DNA of 42,705 bases from Cytophagales bacterium. Its GTDB lineage: Bacteria; Bacteroidota; Bacteroidia; Cytophagales; Spirosomataceae. Within the stretch, counting starts at the first letter, position 1; each line of letters opens with the position of its first letter. The notes beneath the pieces are model-generated. The model saw only the letters and a program-made list of their open reading frames with translations. It did no database searches and was not told where the DNA came from. Positions 9,759 to 16,861 of the stretch are shown here, in pieces. The position numbers and the translations under genes are program-made. The stretch lies in assembly GCA_013298865.1 (NCBI GenBank), contig JAAFJL010000025.1, forward strand, positions 1 to 42,705, in the 5' to 3' direction.

Positions 9759-11015
9759 TTATAACCTCACCCGCACAGCATTTGCATGAGCCTCTAAAGA
9801 TTCAGCCGTTGCCATTTCGATGATGGTTTTGCCTATATTTTTAATACCAACTTGTGTAATATTCTGCACAGTAATTTTTTTCATAAAACTATCCAAACTC
9901 ACCCCCGAATATGCACGAGCATAGCCATTGGTCGGTAGAGTATGATTTGTTCCAGAAGCGTAATCTCCTGCTGATTCAGGGGTGTAATTTCCTAAAAAAA
10001 TGGAACCTGCATTGTAAATTTTTTCAGAAACTTCTTCTGCATTTTCAACTGAAATAATTAAATGTTCTGCAGCATATTCGTTCAACATTTCTAAAGCAAT
10101 TTCTTGACTTTCTACCAAAACAGCCTGAGAGTTTTCAAGGGCTTTTGCGGCAAACTCTGCTCTTGGTAAAACTGCAACCTGTTTGCTAAGTTCCTGATTT
10201 ACAGAGTCTATCATTTTTTCAGAAGTAGAAACTAATAAAACCTGCGAATCAATTCCATGTTCGGCTTGTGACAATAAATCTGCTGCTACAAAAACTGGAT
10301 TGGCTGTATCATCTGCATAAACTGCGACCTCAGACGGACCCGCAGGCATATCAATTGCTAAGCCTTCTTTATTAACCAACATTTTTGCCGCCGTAACGTA
10401 TTGATTACCAGGACCAAAGATTTTATAAACTTGTGGAACAGACTCTGTTCCGTAAGCCATAGCTGCAATCGCTTGTGAACCGCCAATTTTAAAAATCTTA
10501 GAAATTCCACATAATTGTGCCGCATAATAAATGGCTGGATGTGAAGAAGGTGTGCATAAAATGACTTCTCGACAACCTGCAATTTTAGCAGGAATGCCCA
10601 ACATTAAAACGGTTGAAAATAATGGAGCAGTTCCACCTGGGACGTATAAACCAACTTTGTCGATACCAACAGATTTACGCCAACAAGTTACACCAGACAT
10701 CGTTTCTATTTTTTCTGGAACCGATTTTTGAGCTTCGTGAAACTTGTAAATATTAGCGTAGGCTTGCTTAATAGCAGTTTTTAAGTCGTCTGATAATTGG
10801 TTTTCAGCATTTTGAATATCGTTTTCTGAGACAAATAATGAATCTAAAAAAACATTATCAAAAGCTAAAGCATATTCACGAATGGCTGAATCGCCCTCAG
10901 ATTTTACTTTTTTTAGAATTGGCAAAACTCGCTCCTCAATCACGGAAATATCTTGCGTAGGGCGAGTAAGAATTGCTTTATATTCTGATTTATTGGGGTA
11001 TTTTATAATTTTCAT
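9759..11015 (-). CDS. hisD: Histidinol dehydrogenase HisD
   Basis: This zinc enzyme oxidises L-histidinol to L-histidine in two NAD-dependent steps, the last steps of the pathway. The 418-residue length is normal. The family signature region GGSQAIAAMAYGTESVPQV followed by the FGPGNQYVTAAK stretch is present, as are LLSQAEHGIDSQ (zinc and substrate contacts) and EHLIISVENAEE in the C-terminal half. The start codon overlaps the stop of the upstream nuclease-like gene by 4 bases (ATGA at 11012-11015), so translation of the two is probably coupled. Confidence 0.97.
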   Translation of the reverse strand: MKIIKYPNKSEYKAILTRPTQDISVIEERVLPILKKVKSEGDSAIREYALAFDNVFLDSLFVSENDIQNAENQLSDDLKTAIKQAYANIYKFHEAQKSVPEKIETMSGVTCWRKSVGIDKVGLYVPGGTAPLFSTVLMLGIPAKIAGCREVILCTPSSHPAIYYAAQLCGISKIFKIGGSQAIAAMAYGTESVPQVYKIFGPGNQYVTAAKMLVNKEGLAIDMPAGPSEVAVYADDTANPVFVAADLLSQAEHGIDSQVLLVSTSEKMIDSVNQELSKQVAVLPRAEFAAKALENSQAVLVESQEIALEMLNEYAAEHLIISVENAEEVSEKIYNAGSIFLGNYTPESAGDYASGTNHTLPTNGYARAYSGVSLDSFMKKITVQNITQVGIKNIGKTIIEMATAESLEAHANAVRVRL

Positions 11016-11632
11016 TTGTTATTTTTCTTGTAAAAATCAACGATGTATTGAAGTACACCAAGTAATTTATGAAGGGCGAATTTGTCAGAATAATATCGGT
11101 CAATATCCACGATTAATCTATCTTCTTCTAATTTTAAAAACCCCCAATCAACACCATTAGTTACACATCCGAATACAACAGGAGTAGGATTTCCTTCTCT
11201 TTCATTGAAAATTCTGGCAGCTAACATTTCAGAACCAGCCTGAGCAACTCCTTCTTCAATGGCTCTACTTTTTGCTTCAACTGCACAAAAAACAGGCGAT
11301 TTTATGATACTGGTTCGTGGTTTTTGGGTCAATAAATAATCACAGACGCCTGTCAATCCCAATTTTTTATCGACATCAAAAGTATATCCAGAAAATAAAT
11401 TGAAGGATTTTTCAGTATTTCGCCAAAGTTCTTTAAAAACAGGTGAAATCATGAGTTCTGATTTAGATTTTTCACTCAAATTTGGGATTTCTTCGCTTTC
11501 TTCCAATTCATTCAAAAGCCAAGGAGTTGGTTGAACATCAGCCACAGAAAGTTTAGAAAAAAGACGTATTCTTTCTTCTTGAATTCCGAATTTTGTTTCT
11601 AAATCTCTTAAAGTGAAGTCGCTGTATGCCAT
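11012..11632 (-). CDS. Hypothetical protein with PD-(D/E)XK-like nuclease motif
   Basis: The 206-residue protein has no named family that I can give. Residues 94-121 read GLTGVCDYLL, then a short gap, then FCAVEAKS, which fits the D-x(n)-ExK core of PD-(D/E)XK folds (Asp98, Glu119, Lys121). QAGSEMLAARIF follows, like the Q-containing helix seen in type I restriction HsdR-like domains. It could be an orphan restriction-type nuclease domain or a protein of other function that uses the fold. It overlaps hisD by 4 bases and follows the HAD gene by 33 bases, so it belongs to the his transcript. No methylase or other defence partner is present. Confidence 0.7.
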   Translation of the reverse strand: MAYSDFTLRDLETKFGIQEERIRLFSKLSVADVQPTPWLLNELEESEEIPNLSEKSKSELMISPVFKELWRNTEKSFNLFSGYTFDVDKKLGLTGVCDYLLTQKPRTSIIKSPVFCAVEAKSRAIEEGVAQAGSEMLAARIFNEREGNPTPVVFGCVTNGVDWGFLKLEEDRLIVDIDRYYSDKFALHKLLGVLQYIVDFYKKNNK

Positions 11633-11665
11633 GACTTTATTTTTTTGTTCAGATTATATTCAATT

Positions 11666-12073
11666 TTAAAGAAGTTTTGAAAGTAATCTCACGACTTGGA
11701 GTAAATTATTTTCACCATTGAGTTCAACTTTGATTAACCTATTTTCTAAATTTAATGATTTCAAAATTAACATTTCGGATTGAAAAGGATAATCTTCTAA
11801 CCAATAAAAATCACTTGCTAAATCAATAGCTTCAGTTTTTAGAGCATCCCAATTTGTTTCTTTGAAAGGCTTTATTTTTTCTAAGTCACTGACAGTAAGA
11901 TGATTTGAAAGATATTTAATTGAATTATTCTCAAAACCCCTACAATGAGTTGTTAACCAATAACAGTCAAAATTTGAAGAAATAAAATCTAAAAATATAG
12001 ATAGATGCTCTGCTGGCTTTATCTGCTTAGTTGTCAGTAAAACTCCATCAATATCTACATAGAGACGCTTCAT
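11666..12073 (-). CDS. Small HAD-like protein
   Basis: The 135-residue protein opens with YVDIDGVLL, the HAD motif I DxDG (Asp7, Asp9), followed by YWLTTHCRG with a motif II Thr (Thr41/42) and WLEDYP near residues 91-96 in the place of motif IV. There is room for only a minimal Rossmann core and no cap domain. It is therefore a stand-alone HAD-like phosphatase or phosphotransferase-type protein; the substrate is unknown. Bacterial HisN and HisB phosphatases include HAD proteins, so a histidinol-phosphatase role was considered, but nothing in the sequence beyond the fold supports it. It lies 10 bases after hisG. Confidence 0.65.
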   Translation of the reverse strand: MKRLYVDIDGVLLTTKQIKPAEHLSIFLDFISSNFDCYWLTTHCRGFENNSIKYLSNHLTVSDLEKIKPFKETNWDALKTEAIDLASDFYWLEDYPFQSEMLILKSLNLENRLIKVELNGENNLLQVVRLLSKLL

Positions 12074-12083
12074 TTTTTAAAAA

Positions 12084-12947
12084 TTAGTATATCATTTTCT
12101 CAATCGGCATAACCAAAATTCCTTCAGCACCAGCCTCACGGAGTTTTTCTATGTTTTGCCAAAAATCATTTTCATTTATCACTGAACTCATGGCAGACCA
12201 TCCTGCTTGTGCCAATGGAATTACAGAAGGTGACTTCATTCCTGGCAACAGTTTTGAAATCGCCTCAATATTCTCATTTTTTGTATTCAGAACAACATAT
12301 TTGTTATTCTTTGCTCGTTGAACAGCGTCAATTCTGAATAAAATTTGATTCACAATCTCTTGCTTCTCTTGGCTCATGGATGGGCAACCAATCATAATTG
12401 CCTGCGAGAAGAAAATCTTTTCAACTTCTTTCAAACCATTACTCAAAAGTGTACCTCCAGAAGATACAATATCACAAACAGCATGAGCCAATCCAATACT
12501 TGGAGCAATCTCTACCGAACCAGAAATTTCATGAATATGGGCAGTTACTCCATTCTCTTTCAAGTAGTTACCTAAAATAATAGGATAAGAGGTTGCAATA
12601 TCTTTTCCTTCTAAATCTTGAATAGAATTGTAGGTTTCTCCACGAGGAATTGCAATAGAAAGACGACATTTTGAGAAGCCTAAAAGTTTAACTTCTGATA
12701 CATTTTTATGTGATTCTACGTGGACATTTTGTCCAACAATACCAATATCTGCTACGCCATCTTCTACATAGCCAGGAATATCGTCATCTCTAAGAAATAA
12801 AAATTCAGCAGGAAAGTTAGACGAAGTAGCCTTTAATTTACCAGCACCATTGTCGAATTTTATTCCACATTCCTTAAAAAGGTTGAGAGAATCATCACTC
12901 AATCGTCCAGATTTTTGGACGGCAATTCTTAAAATAGTATTATTCAC
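12084..12947 (-). CDS. hisG: ATP phosphoribosyltransferase HisG (long form)
   Basis: This enzyme catalyses the first, committed step of histidine synthesis, joining ATP and PRPP to give phosphoribosyl-ATP. The 287 residues fit the long, HisZ-independent form: a periplasmic-binding-like catalytic pair of lobes (RIAVQKSGRL at the N-terminus, DDIPGYVEDGVADIGIVG, then SSGGTLLSNGL near the PRPP loop) followed by an ACT-like C-terminal domain that usually binds histidine for feedback control (ending EAGAEGILVMPIEKMI). The start is GTG at 12947. It is the first gene of the operon and lies behind a terminator, a shared upstream motif and a heptamer array. Confidence 0.96.
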   Translation of the reverse strand: MNNTILRIAVQKSGRLSDDSLNLFKECGIKFDNGAGKLKATSSNFPAEFLFLRDDDIPGYVEDGVADIGIVGQNVHVESHKNVSEVKLLGFSKCRLSIAIPRGETYNSIQDLEGKDIATSYPIILGNYLKENGVTAHIHEISGSVEIAPSIGLAHAVCDIVSSGGTLLSNGLKEVEKIFFSQAIMIGCPSMSQEKQEIVNQILFRIDAVQRAKNNKYVVLNTKNENIEAISKLLPGMKSPSVIPLAQAGWSAMSSVINENDFWQNIEKLREAGAEGILVMPIEKMIY

Positions 12948-12953
12948 GATTTA

Positions 12954-13023
12954 TCAATTAACAATTATCAATCAGCAATTATCAGTTAATACGTAACAAT
13001 TATAAATCATTCGTTATTTACTG
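12954..13023. repeat. Degenerate 7-base-period array in the hisG leader
   Basis: From 12954 the sequence splits cleanly into about ten heptamers in one phase (for example TCAATTA, ACAATTA, GCAATTA, TCAGTTA), with ACAATTA occurring twice. It lies between the hisG start and the putative promoter, so it would be in the 5' untranslated RNA. Confidence 0.7.
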
Positions 13024-13027
13024 CACA

Positions 13028-13056
13028 ACAAAATTACTCAATCAAGTTTAGCTTTT
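13028..13056 (-). promoter_or_regulatory. Putative hisG promoter with 29-bp motif shared with the S9 peptidase gene
   Basis: On the minus strand this contains TAATTTTG, which fits the Bacteroidota -7 box TAnnTTTG, preceded by CTAAACTTGATTGAG. The same 29 bases occur exactly at 28024-28052 on the plus strand in front of another gene. It ends 80 bases before the hisG start. No clear -33 TTTG is seen at the usual spacing, so activation by a factor binding the conserved upstream part is possible. Confidence 0.6.
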
Positions 13057-13083
13057 AAGGTAATTAGTTTGGAATTATGCGAT

Positions 13084-13123
13084 AAAAAAAAGAGTCTATC
13101 GTAATACAACGATAGACTCTTTT
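13084..13123 (-). terminator. Strong terminator between the CotH gene and the his operon
   Basis: A perfect 15-bp inverted repeat (13088-13102 with 13109-13123, core GAGTCTATCGT) has a 6-base loop. On the minus strand it runs into at least seven T residues (13084-13090). It should end the transcript of the upstream CotH gene and isolate the his promoter. Confidence 0.9.
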
Positions 13124-13226
13124 GCTATTGAGCTGTTTAAACTTTATCTTTTGCCTGAAACCAAGTTTCTTAGGGTTGCTAATTGTTTGATTATAAGTTA
13201 CTTACAATTACTCTTGATGCGTAATA

Positions 13227-14921
13227 TCACAATCCACCTATGTAACCGTCCAGATAATTACTTCTATTTTGCAACCAAGTTTTCAATGAACTGATGTCAT
13301 TGTTGAAGTTGGGACTACCTCGTTTCCATTTTAAATAATCTCTATTTCTTGCCCCTGCAATCACGAAAGCGTAATCATCTACAAAGCTGAGCAATTCTTC
13401 TAATTTATTTTTTCTAAAGTCTGACCATCTTTGTTTTAGCAGTGATTTTATCTTGGGGTCAGTCACAAATCTGGAGAAAAAACGAGTACCATCATACGGT
13501 GGATTCCAGAAAAAAGATTTATTGTAACTAAAAAAATGTACCTGACTTTTTTCGTAACCATACGCCCAATCGAAATCCCAGATTGGACCTAATGAGAATT
13601 TCCCATTTTTAGTTTTGTGAATATACGTGCTTTTGGGATGGTTAATTTCTTCGTTATCAGTAAGCAGATACACAATATAATAATTTACGATAGATTCATC
13701 GCTGATAAAATCCAAATAATTATTGTTCGGGAAACTGGAATTTGCCACTAAAGATTCTAATTTTTCAAATTGCTCTTGAATTGGAAATATATCGGATTGA
13801 GTTGCTAAATCTGGATATTTAACCATAACAGGAAGTTTATAAGCTGCCGAACGAAATCTGTTGGGTTCATCAAAATTTACATCTAATTCTAACAAAGTAC
13901 CATCAGTGCCAATATTTACACGATTCGTTCCTACTTCGACTTGCTCGGTTAGCATATAACATCCTAAATATTGATTGTTCAGCGTAAGTTCTACTGGAAT
14001 GATATTATTTGTATAAGGAATATTGAGGAGTTTTCCCGTTTTCATCGCTACGGCATTCAGGATATGGATTCCGTCTAAATAATTCGCTAAAAGTACCCAA
14101 TCTTTTGCAGGTGCAAGTCCACATAAAGACGCTTTTGCATCTAATTTTATCCGATATGGTTTTTTAGGAAAAGTCCAAGTAGTATTCCCTCGTCCTCTGA
14201 TTTTTGTAGTACCCGTGTAGTTGTTGTAAACAGATTTTCCATCAACCGTAATATTGCCTTGCACATAAATATCTGTTGAATTAATTACCGCACCACCATT
14301 GGTTGTAATATTGATTTGGGGTAATTCATCATCCCAATTTACATTTACAATATACTGTTTTTTGAAGCCTTTAGAAGAAGTAAGCGTATAAGTGACAGGC
14401 TGTTTGAAATCAATACTTTCTGAAATATTATTCAAAGGTTTTCCATTCAATTCTATACTCTGGGCATTTGATTTTAGGGTAGGGATAACCTTGAAAAAAT
14501 GTGCTTTCAATTTTCCAAAAACAGCATTTCCACTGATTCCAAAAGCAATATCGGTGGCTAATTGAGGATTATTTTTTTTCTCGAAAACAAAAGATGTCAA
14601 CGTTAATTCTGCATCTTCTATTTCACTAAAAACGACTGTATAGCTGATAGAATTGCCTTTTTTTGATTTTACTTGAATGGTAGTTCCATTATAAATTTCT
14701 GTTTTTGAGGCATATTCTCCTTGAAGGGCGTATTTTCCAAAAATCAATAATCCGCCTGTAATAATTGGAGTAAGTACGCCCATGATGATAATGCCAAAGA
14801 CTAAATCTTCTTGACTACCAGTGCGAAATTTAGGAATTCCTAATTGAAAAATTCCAAAATAGGCAGTAGCTAAACCTAAAAGAATCCAAACGATTCCGAG
14901 TACTTTTTTGATTGCGTTCAT
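13227..14921 (-). CDS. CotH kinase family membrane protein
   Basis: The 564-residue protein starts with two membrane segments (about residues 5-27 and 41-65), then a beta-rich region of about 150 residues (residues 75-205), then a CotH kinase domain. The CotH part shows KIRGRGNTTW..PKKPYRIKLD, WVLLANYLDG...N, LNNQYLGCYMLTEQVE and, near the end, GPIWDFDWAYGYE, which correspond to known CotH kinase-like motifs including the conserved Asp residues. CotH proteins in spore formers phosphorylate coat proteins; in Bacteroidota the target is unknown, probably an extracytoplasmic protein. It is 67 bases after the MFS gene and is followed by a strong terminator. Confidence 0.88.
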   Translation of the reverse strand: MNAIKKVLGIVWILLGLATAYFGIFQLGIPKFRTGSQEDLVFGIIIMGVLTPIITGGLLIFGKYALQGEYASKTEIYNGTTIQVKSKKGNSISYTVVFSEIEDAELTLTSFVFEKKNNPQLATDIAFGISGNAVFGKLKAHFFKVIPTLKSNAQSIELNGKPLNNISESIDFKQPVTYTLTSSKGFKKQYIVNVNWDDELPQINITTNGGAVINSTDIYVQGNITVDGKSVYNNYTGTTKIRGRGNTTWTFPKKPYRIKLDAKASLCGLAPAKDWVLLANYLDGIHILNAVAMKTGKLLNIPYTNNIIPVELTLNNQYLGCYMLTEQVEVGTNRVNIGTDGTLLELDVNFDEPNRFRSAAYKLPVMVKYPDLATQSDIFPIQEQFEKLESLVANSSFPNNNYLDFISDESIVNYYIVYLLTDNEEINHPKSTYIHKTKNGKFSLGPIWDFDWAYGYEKSQVHFFSYNKSFFWNPPYDGTRFFSRFVTDPKIKSLLKQRWSDFRKNKLEELLSFVDDYAFVIAGARNRDYLKWKRGSPNFNNDISSLKTWLQNRSNYLDGYIGGL

Positions 14922-14930
14922 GGGTTTAAT

Positions 14931-15011
14931 GATTGAATGAGTGAATGAAAGATTGAATGAGTGAATTGAGAGTTATTCTTTCATTCAATCATTCATTCAA
15001 TCTTTCATTAG
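14931..15011. repeat. GAATGA-rich direct and inverted repeat between CotH and MFS genes
   Basis: GATTGAATGAGTGAAT occurs at 14931 and 14951 (20 bases apart). Its complement-type repeats fill 14979-15009; for example 14944-14960 pairs exactly with 14993-15009. The right arm includes the last codons and the TGA stop of the MFS gene, so the end of that protein (NERLNE) is encoded inside the repeat. It may form an mRNA hairpin or be a terminator-like insertion. Confidence 0.8.
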
Positions 15012-16515
15012 TTTTTATATACAATAACCCAATTACAAAACATACACCTGCAATTAGGATTGGATAGGTTAATCCAGCAAGATAAAAATCTGGATTTCCT
15101 GCGTCCTTTGATTTTGTTACTAAATACGTAGCAATGGCGGGCATTAGTCCCCCAAAAACACCATTCCCGATATGATAAGGCAACGACATAGAAGTATAAC
15201 GAATCTTTACAGGAAACATTTCTACTAAAAATGCTGCGATTGGACCATACGCCATTGTTACGAAAAGTAATTGAATAAAAATCAACAAAATCAATGTCCA
15301 TTTATCAGAATCGTTGATTTTTACTGTTTTTATAAATTCTACTTTTGTTTCTTTTCCATCAGCAATTGTCTCTTTTTTAACTTCTTTATAAGTTGTTCCA
15401 TCTGTAAAATTACTGGTAGAAGTTGTCAGTAGTAGCGTCTCTCCTTTTGCATTTTGTGGGAGTGCATCAGTGTTAATTCTTGGATTTTCAGTTAATTGCT
15501 TATTTTTCAAATTACCCGTTTGGTACATTTTCTCATAAATCGGACGATAACATAAAACTGCCAGTAACATTCCTGCCAACATAATTGGCTTGCGTCCTAC
15601 TTTGTCAGATAACCAACCGAAGAACACAAAAAATGGTGTTCCCATCATTAAAGCAATGATTAACAGCGTATTAGCTTGGTCAAAATCAATATTCATGATT
15701 TTGAGTAAAAATGTCTGAGCATAAAATTGTCCCGTGTACCAAACTACTCCCTGCCCCATAGTTGCTCCGAATAATGCCAACAAAACAAACTTAAAATTGA
15801 GTTTATTCCCGAAAGATTCTTTCAAAGGATTAATTGACGTTTTGCCTTCGGCTTTGGCTTTGGCAAAAAGGGGAGACTCAGACATATTTTTCCGAATCAG
15901 AACCGATACAAAAACCATGATGATTGAAACTAAAAACGGAATTCGCCAACCCCAATCTTCCCAAACTACTTTTTCCATCGAGTTTTTCGTAATTAGAATT
16001 ACTCCCAAAGAAATAAACAAGCCAGCCGTAGCAGTTATCTGAATCCAAGAAGTCCAAAAGCCTCGTTCACTTGCTGGCGAATGTTCAGCAACATAAGTGG
16101 CTGCCCCGCCGTATTCTCCACCAAGTGCAAGACCTTGTAAAAGTCTCAGAATCAATACAATAAGCGGAGCAAAGAATCCAATTGTCTCATATTTGGGAAC
16201 TAACCCAATGGCAAAAGTTGCTCCTCCCATAAGTATAAGCGTAACCATGAAAGTATATTTTCGACCAATTAAATCACCTAATCTCCCAAAAAATAAAGCA
16301 CCAAATGGACGAACCACAAAGCCAGCCGCAAAAGTTGCCAATGTAGAAAGAAATGCCGCCGTAGGATTGTCTTTAGGAAAAAACTGAGTTGAAATGATGG
16401 TAGCTAAACTTCCGAAAATATAAAAATCATACCATTCGATGAGCGTACCAACTGATGATGCTCCGATAATTGCTACTAATCCTTTAGTGGAAGTTTGGGG
16501 TACTTTTTGTTCCAT
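14989..16515 (-). CDS. MHS-family (metabolite:H+ symporter) MFS transporter
   Basis: This 508-residue inner-membrane protein has 12 predicted helices. The start GTLIEWYDFYIFG, then RPFGALFFGRLGDLIGRKYTF (the MFS loop 2-3 motif) and RLLQGLALGGEYGGAATYVAEHSP are hallmarks of the MHS group (ProP, KgtP, ShiA relatives) that import osmolytes, organic acids or aromatic acids with protons. A second GWLSDKVGRKPIML motif starts the C-terminal half. An unusual hydrophilic insertion of about 85 residues (roughly 340-425, rich in K, T, N and D) separates helices in the second half. The substrate cannot be read from the sequence. It is probably co-transcribed with the CotH gene downstream. Confidence 0.88.
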   Translation of the reverse strand: MEQKVPQTSTKGLVAIIGASSVGTLIEWYDFYIFGSLATIISTQFFPKDNPTAAFLSTLATFAAGFVVRPFGALFFGRLGDLIGRKYTFMVTLILMGGATFAIGLVPKYETIGFFAPLIVLILRLLQGLALGGEYGGAATYVAEHSPASERGFWTSWIQITATAGLFISLGVILITKNSMEKVVWEDWGWRIPFLVSIIMVFVSVLIRKNMSESPLFAKAKAEGKTSINPLKESFGNKLNFKFVLLALFGATMGQGVVWYTGQFYAQTFLLKIMNIDFDQANTLLIIALMMGTPFFVFFGWLSDKVGRKPIMLAGMLLAVLCYRPIYEKMYQTGNLKNKQLTENPRINTDALPQNAKGETLLLTTSTSNFTDGTTYKEVKKETIADGKETKVEFIKTVKINDSDKWTLILLIFIQLLFVTMAYGPIAAFLVEMFPVKIRYTSMSLPYHIGNGVFGGLMPAIATYLVTKSKDAGNPDFYLAGLTYPILIAGVCFVIGLLYIKTNERLNE

Positions 16516-16547
16516 AGAAATTTGAAAAAATGATGAGTTTTTAGTTG

Positions 16548-16707
16548 TTGGCTTTTGGCTGTCAGCAATTGGCTATTGGCAATCAGCAATCAGTTTTTGG
16601 ATTGTTCTTAAAGTTTAGTGGATTATCACTAAATAGCAAATAGTCAAAATCAAAAGCCAATTTCTTGCAAGTCTAAGCTGACTGCCGATTGCCAAAAGTC
16701 AATATTT
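16548..16707. repeat. Inverted pair of 7-base-period arrays
   Basis: At 16548-16603 eight heptamers follow in exact phase (such as TTGGCTT, TCAGCAA, TTGGCTA). A second array with the complementary character (CAAAAGC, CGATTGC, CAAAAGT) fills about 16632-16707. The arms could form a loose stem. The surrounding gene-free stretch 16516-16861 (346 bases) otherwise holds the promoters of the MFS and M43 genes; no clear -7 box could be assigned. Confidence 0.65.
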
Positions 16708-16861
16708 ATCTAAGATAATGTTGATTTTCCATGAAAAAATATATTGAAACAATTATTTTCAATAGTTTTTTATTAGTTTTGAAAATCATTGAATGAATGC
16801 CATTGCCGCCAAGATGTCTAAGTAAGTATTTGTGAAATATTCACTCATTACTCCAATTCCA

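Noticed and set aside
12948-13083. Histidine attenuator leader peptide before hisG
   Set aside because: The only short frame after the putative promoter has no histidine codons, and no terminator lies between it and hisG.
16832-16861. GTG start of the M43 protease
   Set aside because: It would put ten polar residues before the signal peptide; the ATG at 16862 gives a normal signal.
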